Shown one piece after another: positions 14,601 through 28,073 of a stretch of 64,000 nucleotides of DNA. The stretch is from Larus michahellis (taxonomy: Eukaryota > Chordata > Aves > Charadriiformes > Laridae): positions 27,362,071 to 27,426,070 of the forward strand of contig NC_133930.1 of assembly GCF_964199755.1 (NCBI RefSeq). The letters are read 5' to 3'. Under the pieces are notes generated by a model that saw nothing but the letters and a program-made list of their open reading frames with translations, ran no database searches and was not told the origin of the DNA. Position 1 is the stretch's first letter; each line of letters starts with the position of its first letter. The translations under genes and the position numbers were made by a program.

Positions 14601-16570
14601 TTTTTGTAAACATTTGTAACATTCGCTATTGCATTTTTATTGCAATATCTTAAACAATTCTTAGTTATACCAGCCAACTAACTAAATTTGATGTGTGGCT
14701 CCCCAATGAAAACTGAGACACATCTTACTCTAGCCAGATATCACAATATATGTTGTTTTGACTGCTATTAGCTGCATTATAGCTGAATTTTATTATGTGT
14801 CATAATAGTAGGATTTCTGCTGTCCCCTAGTGGCTAGTTCATTTTCTGAGTTCGGTACGTCCATTATTATTTCTGTCATCCTATCAAAAATTATAAACTG
14901 GCTTGCAGTTTGATTTACACCAGAGAATGCACACAAACTTAAAAAAACTCAGTTAAAATATTGTCCAGCATAAAAGCTGACTGCCTGATATAAGCCTTAT
15001 GAAATAACCGGCAACTGTATCTGTATAGCTTTATCTTCCCAGGAACATGCCAGGAACTGCGTGGTGCCCTTCCACACAAGCTTACGCTGCAAGATAAAAG
15101 CAATGAAACCTGGAAACAGCTAGAGAAAGCAGATTTCGTTTTCATTGAAGCAATTAGTGATGTTTGACACTGTGCAGAATTTGCTTAACTGGTGAGATAC
15201 ACCAGACAATGTTTTGAGAGGGCAGGAGCGGCGTCGAGTGACTCCCTCTCCTCTGCATCCTGGTGTCAAACCCGGCTTGTGCACTCAGACCCCATGACCT
15301 GCTGGTTTAAAACCATTTTTGCACTGTCAGAGCTAAACAGATGGCAGCATTGCCTGACATACAGCATGAAGACCGCAATAACTTCATGAGATGAGATTAA
15401 AAGGAGCTTTAAAAGCCAGCCGCTACTGGTCCCAATCTGTACCGCTAGTCCCCCTGCCGCCACACTGAGAGCAGGGCTCTGCCCGGCTTCAGGAGAAGGA
15501 AGATGGGGATAATGTGTGAAGTCTGTAAAGTCGCTGCAGAACAGAAATGGCTGTTGAAATGTAGTTCGTGTATTAAAACTCATTTCAAACCTTTCAGGTA
15601 GAATGACCAAGTCTTTCTATAAGACTCTATAGAGTGAATCCAAGAGGAGCACAGGGTGGCCCTCCTGTCTCAGCGTGTTTTATATTCATCAATTAATTAT
15701 AAGAATAAAGAACATTCCACTGCTTAAAGAGTTTTTTGTTACTTCTACACTGCATAAGCATACTTTGAGGGTCCTCAAATGTATAGCAGGGGTTCTGGCT
15801 GGCAGAGAGTGTCCCTAATGTTCTGCTACACTTCCTCCAGTCAGGGAATAGTTTACGTGACTTGAAATATGCTGTGTGGAGCTTCAGTTGATGGGATGAG
15901 TAGTCTGTTAGGGCAGTTTTTTGTATTAAGTTTATGGAGCAGAGCTTGGAGCCAGCAATACAGGTCTCTCAGGAGCTCTGCTCTGAGAAGCTTCAAGTAC
16001 AGTCAGTGTTGCCAAACCTCAGCATTTTAATGCAAGCCTGACAATATCTGGTGTTTTTCATGAAGCCTTTGCTTCCTGGCGTCACATTGCATTCAACCGC
16101 TGGCCAGCACAGGAGAGCGCTGGTGTCCATGCCTATGGAGCAGGGGGATTCAGGGTGGGGGTGGCCCCACTTTGGTGAGGACTGACCTGGGCTCAGAAAA
16201 ACTGACTGGACTTTGAGTCCCTTGGGAGCGCACCTCCGTCCAGGCCATGAAAAGACCTGTTAGCTCAGACTCAGCGCTGGATTCAAGCTGGTCCCACACC
16301 TTGGCATGGTGGCTCCACATTGGGTATGTTAGCCTGCGTCCAAAATTTGGAACAAGAGGAGAAGGGTGTGCTTGTTTTTTCTCCTTAAGTGTTTTGATCA
16401 GTGTAAGCTGTGCTTTGGGGAATGAGAGTGTGTAGGTGGAAAGGCAGAAAGGTGTTTGGTATGCAAAGGCATGTGAAGAATCTGTCCGGCAGCACAGTGG
16501 AGGGGGCAAACAGAGCAAGGATGGAAAATGGAAACAGTTTTGTGGTTCTCACCTATTTGCTTGGGGCTGG
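11695..16570. other. Intergenic DNA, no supported gene
   Basis: No exon or repeat family that I can support. It contains a possible CTCF site, listed separately at 14,818-14,836. Confidence 0.5.
14818..14836 (-). promoter_or_regulatory. Possible CTCF binding motif
   Basis: The minus strand reads AGCCACTAGGGGACAGC, close to the CTCF core CCASYAGRKGGC with one G-to-A difference. It is a motif match by eye only. Occupancy cannot be judged from sequence. Confidence 0.4.
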
Positions 16571-16952
16571 AGCACGTGGCATACAAGGAGAGGGTGAGAC
16601 GTTTAGATCTGTTTAGCCTGAAGGAGAGCAGGTAAAGAGGACACCTTTTTCCTCTCTTCTGCTACCCAATGGGACACTATGGAGAAGACAGAAACAGATT
16701 TTTCTTGGAGATGGACAGTGACAGGACAAGAGGCAACGACACAAGGAAATTATTATTAGGTATAATGAAAAAATTTTCATTGTGAGGGTGGTCAAGAGCA
16801 GTAACAGGTTGCCAAAAGAGGTTTTAGTCTCCAACCTTGGAGATATTCAAAACCTAACAAGGCCTTGCACAGCATGGTCTACTTGGACATGCTTTGAGCA
16901 GGGGCTGGACTAGATGACTCTTAGCAGTCCCTTCCAGCTGAATTTTTTCCTG
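16571..16952 (+). mobile_element. CR1 LINE 3' end, diverged
   Basis: CR1-like phrases occur in order: 'gatctgtttagcctgaagga', 'gacaagaggcaacgacacaa', 'tgagggtggtcaagagcagt', 'aacaggttgcc', 'ccaaccttggagatattcaa', 'ggctggactagatgactctt' and 'cccttccagc'. It is more diverged than the other copies and has no clear terminal octamer repeat, so it is older. There is no intact coding frame. Confidence 0.85.
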
Positions 16953-19900
16953 TTTCTGTTATATTTTGCAAACTAGTCAGTATTTCTGGGTCTGGCTTTG
17001 AGTCTTTACATGCAAACCCTTACATAAGGAGCTAATAAGTAGGATGCTGTTAGGACACAGTAATTTTTAACCATTAAAAATACAAATTTTTTGAAAGGGC
17101 TGGGCTGGCTGTGGTTTCATTCGGATGTGCAAGTATTCATATTGCAGTGGGGTTAGGGGAGCCGCGGTGATATCTTGAATGGAGCTATTTTCTATCGCTT
17201 GCAAATAGGTGTGTCATACACACTTTATATTTTCTTGTACATTAATCTGTAGCTTATGAAAATTTTTGACTACCGGTGGAAAATTCTTAGCTGGAATATT
17301 CAAAGGAACTTAATTATATTCCAGTTCAATGGAAGTTGCACCTGAATCTGTTTGAAGCTTCACTGAAAACAGGGCCAGTTTTGCAAAGAGGTGCTTGCCT
17401 AAAGGATAGTACCTGGCATAAAAGAGGAGGTGTTTAAAGATCTCCCACATCAATGGAAATCTTGCTTATTTTAATGGAAGTCCTATTTACTTGGTAGACC
17501 AATATGTAAATTGGTATCAATTGTCATAAATTGCCCAGTCAGGAGCGGGGAGGTGGGGGCCGTAATTTGGACAGGACCCATGTCTTTCCTGTACCTCCAT
17601 GCTGTCTGGGTGCAGAGGGTCCCAAGAAGTTTGCGCAGGTGCAGTTGACCCCTTTAGTGTTCTGCGTTGCAATACTGGAGCTGTAGTGCTTGCACATGAA
17701 TGTTACATGTAATATTTAACAGATGTTTGCTGCAAATGTGTTCTTTTTTTATACAATTCCCATTTTTGCAGTAGGTTCTTTGATACAGACACTAGTTAAT
17801 TTTTTTTTTTTAATTACTTCTTAGTACCAAAAATGAACTTCATGCAGGGTGGCTATAATATTTTCCATCTGCTAGCCACATCAATAATAAACAACAAACT
17901 CATTTGTTCTCTAATTTCCCCATAATGGCACAGAAAAAAACCCCAAAGCTTGGCTCATTTATCCACTGCTCTGTTGTTGATACAGAGCCAAATGCAGTCC
18001 TTATTTTTAAGTCAATGGAGTGACTACATGGATGAATTTAAGCATATTGAACAAATTACACAAAACAATCTCTTATTTTATTTGCACATCCGCACATGGT
18101 ATAAGGAGCAATAGAACAAAATAACAGATGTTTCTGTATTCTTTTTTTTTTCAGTAAGTCTGAAAAGCAGTGAAACTATTTTTTTACAACACTAAAACCC
18201 AGTGCAGCTAATATATTCATAATGGATTTTTATGATCCACTCTTGTATCCCCAATGGCTCATTTGCAGACCTTAATGCAATTTTCCAAAAGCTGAAAAAT
18301 GTAATTCAGAGCAGCTTCCTGATCTAAAATCACATTGATTCACTAATTCACTGTTTATGGCTTCTTGTTGCAGACAAGGCAGTTTTTTGCAGACAAGACC
18401 TTTCTCAGTAAGTAAAATATAAACCAGCTAAAGACCTCAATTCTTTAGCTGAAATTATCAGGAAGTGTTTAACCACAACTGCAACAGGCCTCAAGTACAT
18501 TTTAAAACTGAAGCATATGCTTAAGTATTCTCCCAGAGTAAAGAGGCCTTTCTAAACTAGTGCCAAAAGCAGTTGAGAAGGGCTTGTCTACCAAGAAACC
18601 AAAGAAGAAAAATGACAAAGCACCTAAATTAAAACATATTTAACTCTTCAGTGAGTTTTTTTAATTAGGGGAGGAGAAGCCAGGAATCTCTCTTACACAT
18701 ACAAAAGAAATAGCAGCAAAAAATGTAATGAATATAAGAAAGAAGTGGCCGTGAGAAAACCAGGCAACCTGTTTGTTTATCTCCTCCAGAAATGTTCAGC
18801 CATGAGGCACTAAATGTCCATGAACTACATGTGTGTATTCCAAAAGTTTGTTCTAATGATTGGGCCTGGTGAAATTTCCTTTGCCAAAAATGATGATTTA
18901 ACCTATTTTAAAGGCGATGGTGAATTAAACTTCTCAGACTTACTGTAAAAAAAAGTGGTCGGTGCTTGATAGTTGTGGAGTTAAAAATTGCAGTTCTCTT
19001 TAAACAAAACTAATGTTTGTGTCTTCTCATTTTTAGGTGAAACTACATACAGTCCATCCTTCAGAGCCTGAATACTGCTGGCAAAAGAAAGTCCTGGGTC
19101 TCTGTTCCTCAGAATTTGGATCCGATCCTGCCACCTCATTTACTGGAGCAGTCCAGTGACTTTGGTAGGATTGGAATGTTATTCAAGCATGTCTTGCAAC
19201 AACACAAGGTAAACATTACTTTCCTCTTTACAGCTGAAAGACCAATCCTCAGAGAGATCAGAAGGTTTAGACAGTGCCATCCATTATCTGCCTCCTTGTA
19301 TGATGTCTGAGCCTGTCAGCACCTGAGATTTTGGTGTTTAAGTTCCTCTGATACCTGAATAGCTTCTCCCAGCACATCTAGAGGCTCTCGGTTCCTGCTG
19401 CTGTATAGACCAGCTTGCACCTCAAGCGTAAGCATGTCGGGAATCACAAACCTGCTGCTTTCTCACCCAGCCTTTTTAGGGACCATTTCTCACTCAAGGA
19501 CGTGAGCTCAAGGATACGTGCTGCATTGGCTTCCATGTAAAACGCAGGTTCTTTCTGCTGAAGAGGAGAAAGAGGCAACAGGTGAGGCAACACCTTTGTC
19601 TTCTTTATGGCTTGAGACAGGAGGTTTGGTCTCAGTTCCCACATGTGCCTGGCAGCTTTGCTCTAACCACCAAGCCATGGGTTCTTTGGCTTGAAGCACA
19701 CATTGGGGAAAACGGCCTAGCTCCCCACATGAAGCTGCGCTGCTGGCCAAAAATAAGTAAGATGGAGAGTGATGTAGGCTGAGAGCAGGAGCAGGAGTAC
19801 AGCCAGTGGTTTGGGGTCTTCTCTGGGAATAGGCATCCATGTTCCAAAGCCTACCAGTACAGTTTTAATAACTGAGTCTCTAATTTCCAGCTGATTTCTC

Positions 19901-21189
19901 TAACCTTTAGTTTTAGCCTTTGTCACAATGGTTGCTTGATTTAAAATGGAAAACAAAGCGAGCTTCTGTACTGAAAAACAGCCTGTGGTAGGTGTCTAGG
20001 TTTTTGGAGAGATGTGTGGCAAAAATAAGAATAGGAGCTTAGTCTTCTGCAGCCTGTATCTCAAGTGAGCAGCAGATGTTTGGCATTGAAAAGAAGGGCA
20101 TCCCTGATCTAGGAGCTGTGTCAGAGGCACAGGAGAGACCCATAGCACAGTCTAGGTGGTGAAGGCTCAGTGTGGGCAAGGTTTTGAGATGCACTCTTTC
20201 GGATGGCATCACCTTTCCAGGCTATTTTCAGTGTCTCCCTGCCCAGCATGCTGCCTCTTGTGCTTTCCATATGGAAGCTGTCAGTTCCCACACACGTTTA
20301 TTTGGGAACTGAACTGGTAACTGAGGATTTCTCTGCAGATGTGAGTGGTTATAGCTTTGGTGCTGTGAGACTGAATGTCCCACTCCCATTATGGATCTGG
20401 GCTTAAATTTCTTGTTTAGAATAAAGAACAAGGGTTTGATTCTGGAGAAGAAGAGCAAAGAACAAAACCCCTGAGGCTCATTCCCTTAGATCTCCCCTTC
20501 TGATGGAGACTCAGAAGTGATTCCCTTCACGTGGGTGTGGGAAGCCTCCTCACCCCCAGCCAGGCGCCTCTTCAGGCTGATGGCACAGAGCACCTCTTCA
20601 GAGGAGTTCAGCAGTGCGGGCCCTTCAGCATGTGGTCTTGTAATTCAGGAACCCAATCAAATTGGCGGTTATTTTCATCATAAATGATACAAGCCTGGAA
20701 CTTATCAGGGAAAGGCAGGCGGTCCTCGGAGCTTGTTCCCCGAGAAGCTACAAAAGGCTTGAGAACAGCACCATCTCCTGGAAACGCCTCAAACAGCTTT
20801 GGTTTTCTCAGTTGGCTGAATGAACTTTTTTTCCTAAAACTACTGTCATTCAAACCAATAATTCAGTTAACGTATGCCCTACTGCTACCAAATAGTAATT
20901 TGGCTAAGGTTTTTCCATGCAGTAACTGAACGCTACCCATGCATGTTTTTTCCGGTGTACCCCATGTTAACGATGAACCAAATGTGACAGATGCACAGGG
21001 CACTTTTGTCAGTGTGACAGTTGAGGACACACCGTATTTGCCACAGGGGCATGCCAGGGTGCCTTGGAAGGCTAACTGAAATCCCTTGGGATAGCAACCT
21101 GCAATCCAAGCTAAACTAATATACATTTTCTCTTAAGCCTTCATCTGAAAGCAAATTTTTCTCAAAGCAACAAAGAAAAGAAAAATCAT
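16953..21189. other. Intergenic DNA, no supported gene
   Basis: No recognised protein or repeat. A segment at 19,037-19,208 has plausible splice signals on both sides and is discussed as a weak non-coding exon candidate. Confidence 0.5.
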
Positions 21190-21499
21190 TGTGTATTGGA
21201 TTTGCATGGCAAGGTTTTGGTAGCAGGGGGCTGCAGGGGTGGCTTCTGTGAGAAGATGCCAGAAGTTTCCCCCATGTTCAACAGAGCCAATGCCAGCTGG
21301 CTCCAAGACAAACGCGCCGCTGGCCAAGGCTGAGCCCATTGGTGACGGTGGTAGTGCCTCTGAGATAACATATCTAAGAAGGGAAAAAAACCTGCTGCAC
21401 AACAGCAGTTGGGGAACAGAAGTGAGAATATGTGGGTGAAACAACTCTGCAGACACCAAGGTCAGTGAAGAAAGACGGGGAGAAGGTGCTCCAGGCACC

Positions 21500-21920
21500 G
21501 GAGCAGAGATTGCCCTGCAGCCCATGGTGAAGACCACGTTGACGCAGGTTATTCCCCTGCAGCCCATGGAGGTCCATGGCGGAGCAGATATCCACCTGAA
21601 GCCCACGAAGGACCCCACACCGGAGCAGGTGGATGTGCCTGAAGGAGGCTGTGACCCCAGGGGAAGCCTGCGCTGGAGCAGGCCCCTGGCAGGACCTGTG
21701 GCCCCCTGGAGAGAGGAGACCACGCCAGAGCAGGTTTGCAGGCAGGACTTATGACCCCACAGGGGACCCACGTGGGAGCAGTCTGTTCCTGAAGGACTGC
21801 ACCCCATGGACAGGACACACACTGGAGCAGTTTGTGAAGAACTGCAGCTCATGGGTGGGACCCATGTTTAGGAAGTTCATGGGGATCTGTCTGCTGTGGG
21901 GGAGCACCACACTGGAGCAG
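21500..21920 (+). repeat. ~48-bp tandem array inside the LTR
   Basis: The marker GGAGCAG (or a one-base variant) recurs at about 21,500, 21,581, 21,622, 21,675, 21,727, 21,775, 21,824, 21,870 and 21,914, mostly preceded by 'gaccccac' and followed by 'gactgcagcccatgg'-like text. Spacing is mostly 41-53 bp. It lies between the likely TATA region and the poly-A signal, so it would be part of the transcribed LTR. Confidence 0.75.
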
Positions 21921-22122
21921 GGGAAGAGTGTGAGGAGGAAGGAGCGCCAGAGACAACATGTGATGAACTGACCACAACCCTCATTCCCCATCCCCCTACG
22001 CCATTCTGGGGGAGAAGGTAGAGAAAGTGAGAGTGAAGTTGAGCCCAGGGAGAAGGGAGGGGTGGGGTGAGGTGTTTTAAGTTTTGTTCTTATGTCTCAT
22101 TTCATACTCTGATTTGATTGGT

Positions 22123-22128
22123 AATAAA
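22123..22128 (+). terminator. LTR poly-A signal AATAAA
   Basis: A canonical AATAAA hexamer near the 3' side of the 1.1-kb LTR, followed by a T-rich stretch. Confidence 0.6.
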
Positions 22129-22310
22129 TTAGATTAATTTTTCCAAGATGACTCTGTTTTGCCCATGATGGCAGTTGGTGACTGATCTCCCTGTCCTTAC
22201 CTTGACCCGTGAGCCTTTCGTTGGATTTTCTCCCACTACCCAGTAGAGGAAGGGGAGCGACAGAACAACCTGGTGGGCCCCTGGTGGCTAGTCAAGGTCA
22301 AATCACCACA

Positions 22311-25300
22311 TTAACAGTTGACATCGACCCACAGACATCTCCCAGGGTTGTCCCAGTATAGCAGAATACTTATTGTTCCCTTATTGCTTTGTTACATGCG
22401 CTGCTCGTGTTGCAGCCCAGCACAGTCCCACAGTCAATGCATTCTCCTGCTGAACCACCCAACATCCAGAGGCACGTTTCTTTTAGCAGCTTTCTATTAC
22501 AGCTACAGCAGGTTCAATCTAAGCTAAAACTTCAGAGTATTAATCACATCAAATGGCACAAACAAGATATTATAACTTTATGTAGTTTGGAGTCTTAACT
22601 GAAGGTAAGCTGGAAACTATGTTTCCTGTTAGGAACAGGTTTAGGATGTTAACAAAGTATTGCTTGCCATAAATACAGCCATAATATGTGTCTTCTCTAC
22701 CTACTCAAACTGGTTCATGAACATGCCAATCCTGTATCGCAGTAATAGTTGTTTCTTAAGGAACATCAGTATTATCTCTCTTCAATAGACATGACAGTAG
22801 ATAACATCTAGACACATATTTTAGATAAAGCCTCTGTCAAACTTTGCCACACCACTACTTTATCACATATCATACAAACACATATAAACCTCTTGAAAAA
22901 TAGCTAATAGGCAATTAATTATTAAGTGTGTGAGGATAATTTGAATAATGCAACTGGAAATGTAATATTTGGTAATATGGAGAATTTTACCCTTGAAATC
23001 TAGAGTTGCCTGTATTGTTCCTGTCAAGAGTTGCATTCTGCCTTTCATATTTATATACCTTAATTGAGGGCTGGCTAAATGCACACTTTGCTCACTACTA
23101 AAGAGGAATTTTCCTGATAGTAACCTGATGTGCTACAGCCTTCTCTTTTGCCGTTATTTTAATCTTTTAATTTAACATCTTTGACCACTCTCTGAATTGA
23201 AGACCATTCCTTATATTACCCACTAGACTTTTTAACGCTTGAGAAGCGACTGAATCTTATTCTCTGCAGATGAAACTTAGCCTGAAGATGAAGCAGCTGA
23301 CTGCAGCAGTAGGACAAGATGCACTGCGCTGTTAGCTTTAATGCATCACCAGGCTGTGTTTCAGGTATTAAGTCACACAGATCTGCATGGGGGTTTTGCA
23401 TGGCTTTAAATAGTACCTTGAAAAAACAGAAAATCCTTCTGTATCTTAAGGCCTATCATTAAATACTGTCAGCTCTTTGCTTCTTCTACAACAGGTGAGA
23501 GAAGAGTGTGTAATTTCCAATGTAACTTTTTTTCCATGTATCATTATTGATAAAGACGTACTAGCTCATTGGGGATCTCAGTTTACACCTATAACTTTCA
23601 AGCCCATACTTTGATGCTGCATCTTCTTTTGTTTCTCCTTCTTCTGATTCTATGAATCTCAGCCTGACCCTTCCCAGAAGACTTTTAGCTGCATTTTGCT
23701 CTCTTGCATCTCTCCCAGAAAACGTTACGTTACTGAGGACAAACAAGGGATTTTCAACAAACTCACTTTTGTTTTCTTTCAGGAACAGGGGAAGCAGTTT
23801 TATTTAACACCCCAATCAGTGTCACCCTTTTATTTCCCCCCCACCCAAGTCAAGCTCAAACTCTCCGTCTTTGTTAAATCCGGTCAAAACTAAACCCAGG
23901 GTCAATCCAATCTCAATCAATGCTTTCACCCCTGTCAATCATATGCGCTATGCTTGCTTCTGCTAATAAGCCATGGCTTACAGAATGAAGAATAGATTAC
24001 TTAATAGAACAACATCCTTCACATTCCACTGGTGATGGAAAATAATTTGCCACACTAGAATATACAGATGCATAGCGGGTTGAACATGGAGTTCGGACAG
24101 TGGTTGATACAGGGTAAGAGAACGGACCTGGGTCACAGTAGGTGAAACAAAAATATTTCAAAGGAAACACATCCAGTTGCTATGCCCAAAGTCTTTCTAG
24201 AAATGCCTTTCTTTTCTTGAGGGGGCTAAACCTATAGTTACTAATCAAATAAATATATTTATTAAAAAGAAGAGAGAAATTGCAGTGGTTGCCTGGCTGC
24301 AGAGCAGTTGTTAGATAGCAGAAAGTGACCCTTATGGCCTCTGTGCTCTAGCACCCAGGTGACAAAACAGTCCCTCTGACTGTGTCTACTCTGCATGTCT
24401 TCCCATGCAGCATTCGTCATTCTCCTGCCCAAGCATCCTGATGGCAATGTGTCCAGGTCAGGCTTAGAGAAACCTGAAATGGGGACACTGGTTCCATCAA
24501 TGAACATCAAGATATTCAGGGAGCTAACAAGTGCTATCATGTGTTGCCTGTTATTGGTAACCTCTTCCATCATTTTTCATTAGCAACCACTGGCACTGTC
24601 TCTTCTCAATTAGGGACCCAATTAAGGACCTTTCAGTGTGAGTGATGGTGCACGGAGAGAAGTACATTAGAAATTCCTAGAGGATGAGCAAGCAGAAAGA
24701 GGGGTGTGATGAGTGATGCTGGCTGTTAAAGCCTCTGAATGCTCTTGGCTTCATGAATTCTATTGCAAGCTATGTATGGCTGGCTTTCTCTGAGATGGGG
24801 GAGGCTGGGAGAAAAGCAGAATGAAGGTTGAAGCTACCTCCTTCTTGAACGCACTAAGCAAACGTAGTTTATGTAAGGGAACGGTGCACTTGCATTAGCA
24901 AGACCTCTGCCTGGAGCTCCCTCCTGTCTCCAGGCAATGGAGTGGGGTGGAAGGTGGTTGCTCTTCAAACCATCGCAAAAAAAGATCATCTCGGTGATAA
25001 ACAGCAAACAACATGGCTTGTTGCCTCTTGAGTACTGAAAGGCAGTCCCAAAGGAAGGTACTGTGTAACACATGCCTAAGTACACTGGTAAAGCCGGTGG
25101 TATAAATGGACAACAGGGCTTTCTGCTTGATGGCTGACCCACAGACTGTGAAGCCACAAGGCTGCCAAACATGAGCTGAACAGGCCTGTACCCACAGCAC
25201 CTGCTGGAGGTGGGAAGGAGCAATCAGGAGGAGAAATATGAAAAGGTAATTTCCTCCTTTCTGTGTCACTTTTAATTTGCCTGTCTGCCCCTACATCATT

Positions 25301-28073
25301 ACTTATATACAGTGTAAAGTGACCTATCTTTATCTTGGGTTTAGTGCAGAGGGCCAAAATTGACCACTGTTGGTCAGATTTACACTGCAGTAGGAGGAGG
25401 GTGACAGTCGGTGCAAGAGTCAGCTGAGGGAGACAGAGATCGAGCTCTGGCTGGAGGGCACAGTGCGAGCTCCAGTGTAAAGGTGAGGAAACTTGGACAG
25501 ATTCGATGATTCTTGTTTAGAACAGAGGGACCCATGAGCTGTGTCTCAGGAAATTCCCCTGCTTTCATGTAACGTTATCACACTACAGACATTGCTGTAC
25601 CCTGAAGCTCTGGCAATTTCCTGGGAGCTCAACTGAAGTCAGGAATGATCAGTGAAGTACTGAAACAATAAAAAAACTATGTGCAGGCGTTATGTCAGAT
25701 TTACTCATAAGTATTTGAAAGCCTTGGTTTAGATCTTAGTTTGTAGTGTTGAAGACAACTTTACTATTATATGTTCAATCCATAAGTATTGGTTAAGATA
25801 AAATTGACCTACTTTAAAAGATCATGTTTGAGTTAAGCAAGAGAAGTATTTTATAATAATACTCATCTTTCATTTTTTGAATTCAAAGATTAATTTTGGT
25901 CAACATTGAACTTTCAAAGTTAAATTTAAGCATATTGCAGAGCTTATCAATTATCAGTTTGTAGAAAAGTGTTTTGTAATGCACTTTATTTTAGTTAAGA
26001 AAATGATTATTATCTTCTTGAATCAGTGTCTTTAGACAACCCACTGTGACTTCCAGATGAGCTCTAGATGCAGAATTAAATGGTAAACTAAAATTTTTAA
26101 CTACTGTGTTTACACCTGCATTCATTTTAAAATCTGTGCAGTACCTCAGAAACCTAAAATATCCTTGGAAAAATCTAAATTCTACAAGCAGAAGTAAAGT
26201 TCAACCTTTTTGGCAATCTTTACAAAAGCTTTTTAGATGTCTCCGGATCTTCCCTGGGGAAAAGAAATGGCTGTTTTTTCCTTACCGGTCCACTCTGATA
26301 CCAGTTTGGATGGCTGAATTCTGCCTAGCTAAATTCTGCCCTACAATTCCAGCCAGGTAGGACGTTAGACACTGCTTGCCCTAAACTGCTGCTTGTGTTC
26401 ATGGTGGCCTGGCCCTCCAACTCCAGCAGCAGGAGGATATTGTGCATTCTACTGTGTATCAGTCCCTTTTCAACAGAAATACAATATCAGAGCTGTCTGC
26501 TCCTCATTTATTATAGTACACATGGAGTGTCATAAGAAGAGAAATTTTCACTGGGACTAATGAGCAGAGACTTAATTGCAGTGGAACTAGGACAACAACA
26601 TTCAGTTGCAGCATAACTGCTTGAGGTAAAATGAGGATATTCTCCTCAAGTCATCCTGGGCCTTTTGGAATTATTAGACATGCGGATGACAGTACTTCAT
26701 TACTGTACCATGGGGTTTGCACAGTTCAATCTATGTCAATTCTTTCTGATTTCAAGTATAGCCTAACAAGCACATACAAATGCAAAGCTTCTAGCAACTT
26801 GTTTACCCTTTCTGGAATTGCCAGAGCCTCTCAGAGATACAAGTGATGAGGGATTCTTTTTCACCATTAAAAATTCCATATTTGGAACTCTTGTTCTTCT
26901 GAATTGGAATGAGAAGCCAAACTCTCTCCCAGTCAAAACAGTTTGAGACTGGGGTAAAATTTTATTATTACAAACAAATTAAAAACTCTTTGGTTGCGTT
27001 GGAATGAAAACAATGTTTATACAATGTCAAAACCTTGTAATGGAGTGGATAGATCTGGTAGTCCAACAGAGGTGAAGCCATTGCAACTCCACACTGCCAG
27101 GTCCAACCAGGAGTGAGGCTGAGTGTGTGATCTCAGCAGGCATGCACACAGACACACGTATACAATACACGTGTACACACAGCCGGCCACGTTGATGAAC
27201 ATGGACAGAAAATGCACCACTCACACAAACACAAGTGCACCAATGGCATCGCCCTATTCCCTTCTCGGGATTATCAGGATGAAGGTCATTTGGTGTGAAA
27301 CGTATCTATACGTATAAACAAAATATGGATTGCTCCACATTGGCCCAGATGGAGACCCTCAGGGCATCCACATTCTCCATAGTTGCTAGCACCTGTGTAC
27401 ACAAGCCCCAGTGCCTGCAGCCCCACTCACAGACATAAGCACACTATGGATCCCCCAGCATCATCTGGATCCTCTTGTCTCCAGCTGCCTTACACAGACA
27501 CACACACACGTAGAGATGCAAATGGGTCTCTCAGTCCACCCCAGCCCCCACTGTCTGGCCTGGACCCCCAATCCCTCCCGCAGCCACCTCCTTCTGTGTT
27601 CTCACTCAGAGATGCAGGCACCCTCAGCTCCCACACCACCCCTGCTTGCCACACAGTCCAGTGTCATCTTTGCTAATGCTCACATATTTGCTCGCACACC
27701 TGCACTCCTGCCAGGGACTGGCACCATGGATGGATGGATGTGTGGTCCCAGTTCCAGCTGCTGGCACTCAGACACCCATACCCACACGTGCAGACAGGGT
27801 AGAGAGTCCCTTAGTCGGGAAACTGCTTAGAAATGGATTTCAGTGAGAAGACAGGATGGAATCTGGTGACAAGGTGCAGGGCATGGCCAGACAATCATGC
27901 TGAGCAGCAACATGTTTACATGTCATCACCCCTTTTATCCCCTCGTCCCTCTATTTCCCACACTTGTTCCTCCGCAAACCACCCTGATCCCTTGCTTTCC
28001 CCATGCTTGGTTTCTCCCCTAAACATCCATCAGTAAGTCTTAAACAATCCCTGAATGCTCCTCCTGGAACCCC
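22311..28073. other. Intergenic DNA, no supported gene
   Basis: No supported gene. At 27,120-27,810 there is a C/A-rich, CACA-containing degenerate repetitive patch (listed separately). Confidence 0.5.
27123..27800. repeat. Degenerate CACA-rich low-complexity patch
   Basis: Short 'cacacaga', 'acacacacacgtag', 'ccatacccacacgtgcagac' and 'actcagagatgcaggcacc' phrases recur irregularly. It looks like an eroded microsatellite or minisatellite and has no fixed period that I can define. Frames through it (for example 27,411-27,830) are compositional. Confidence 0.45.

Larger units (their letters stand above)
21190..22310 (+). mobile_element. Long solo LTR, avian ERV (~1.1 kb)
   Basis: It begins TGTGTATTGGATTTGCATGG and ends GGTCAAATCACCACA, with TG...CA termini. 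A minus-cysteine-poor, GC-rich tandem array fills its centre. A poly-A signal AATAAA lies at 22,123-22,128, followed by a TG/T-rich stretch, which sets the orientation as plus. I recognise this as a common bird LTR layout. No internal viral genes flank it, so it is a solo LTR. I could not find a matching target duplication (left flank aatcat, right flank ttaaca). Long frames on its minus strand are antisense artefacts. Confidence 0.82.

Noticed and set aside
21133-21852. 239-codon open frame on the minus strand
   Set aside because: It lies antisense to the 1.1-kb LTR and its GC-rich tandem array. It has no recognisable domain and varies with the repeat.
21181-22320. Target-site duplication around the 1.1-kb LTR
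   Set aside because: Left flank aatcat and right flank ttaaca do not match at 4-6 bp.
27411-27830. 139-codon frame rich in His, Thr and Pro
   Set aside because: It reads through the degenerate CACA-rich patch, so it is compositional.
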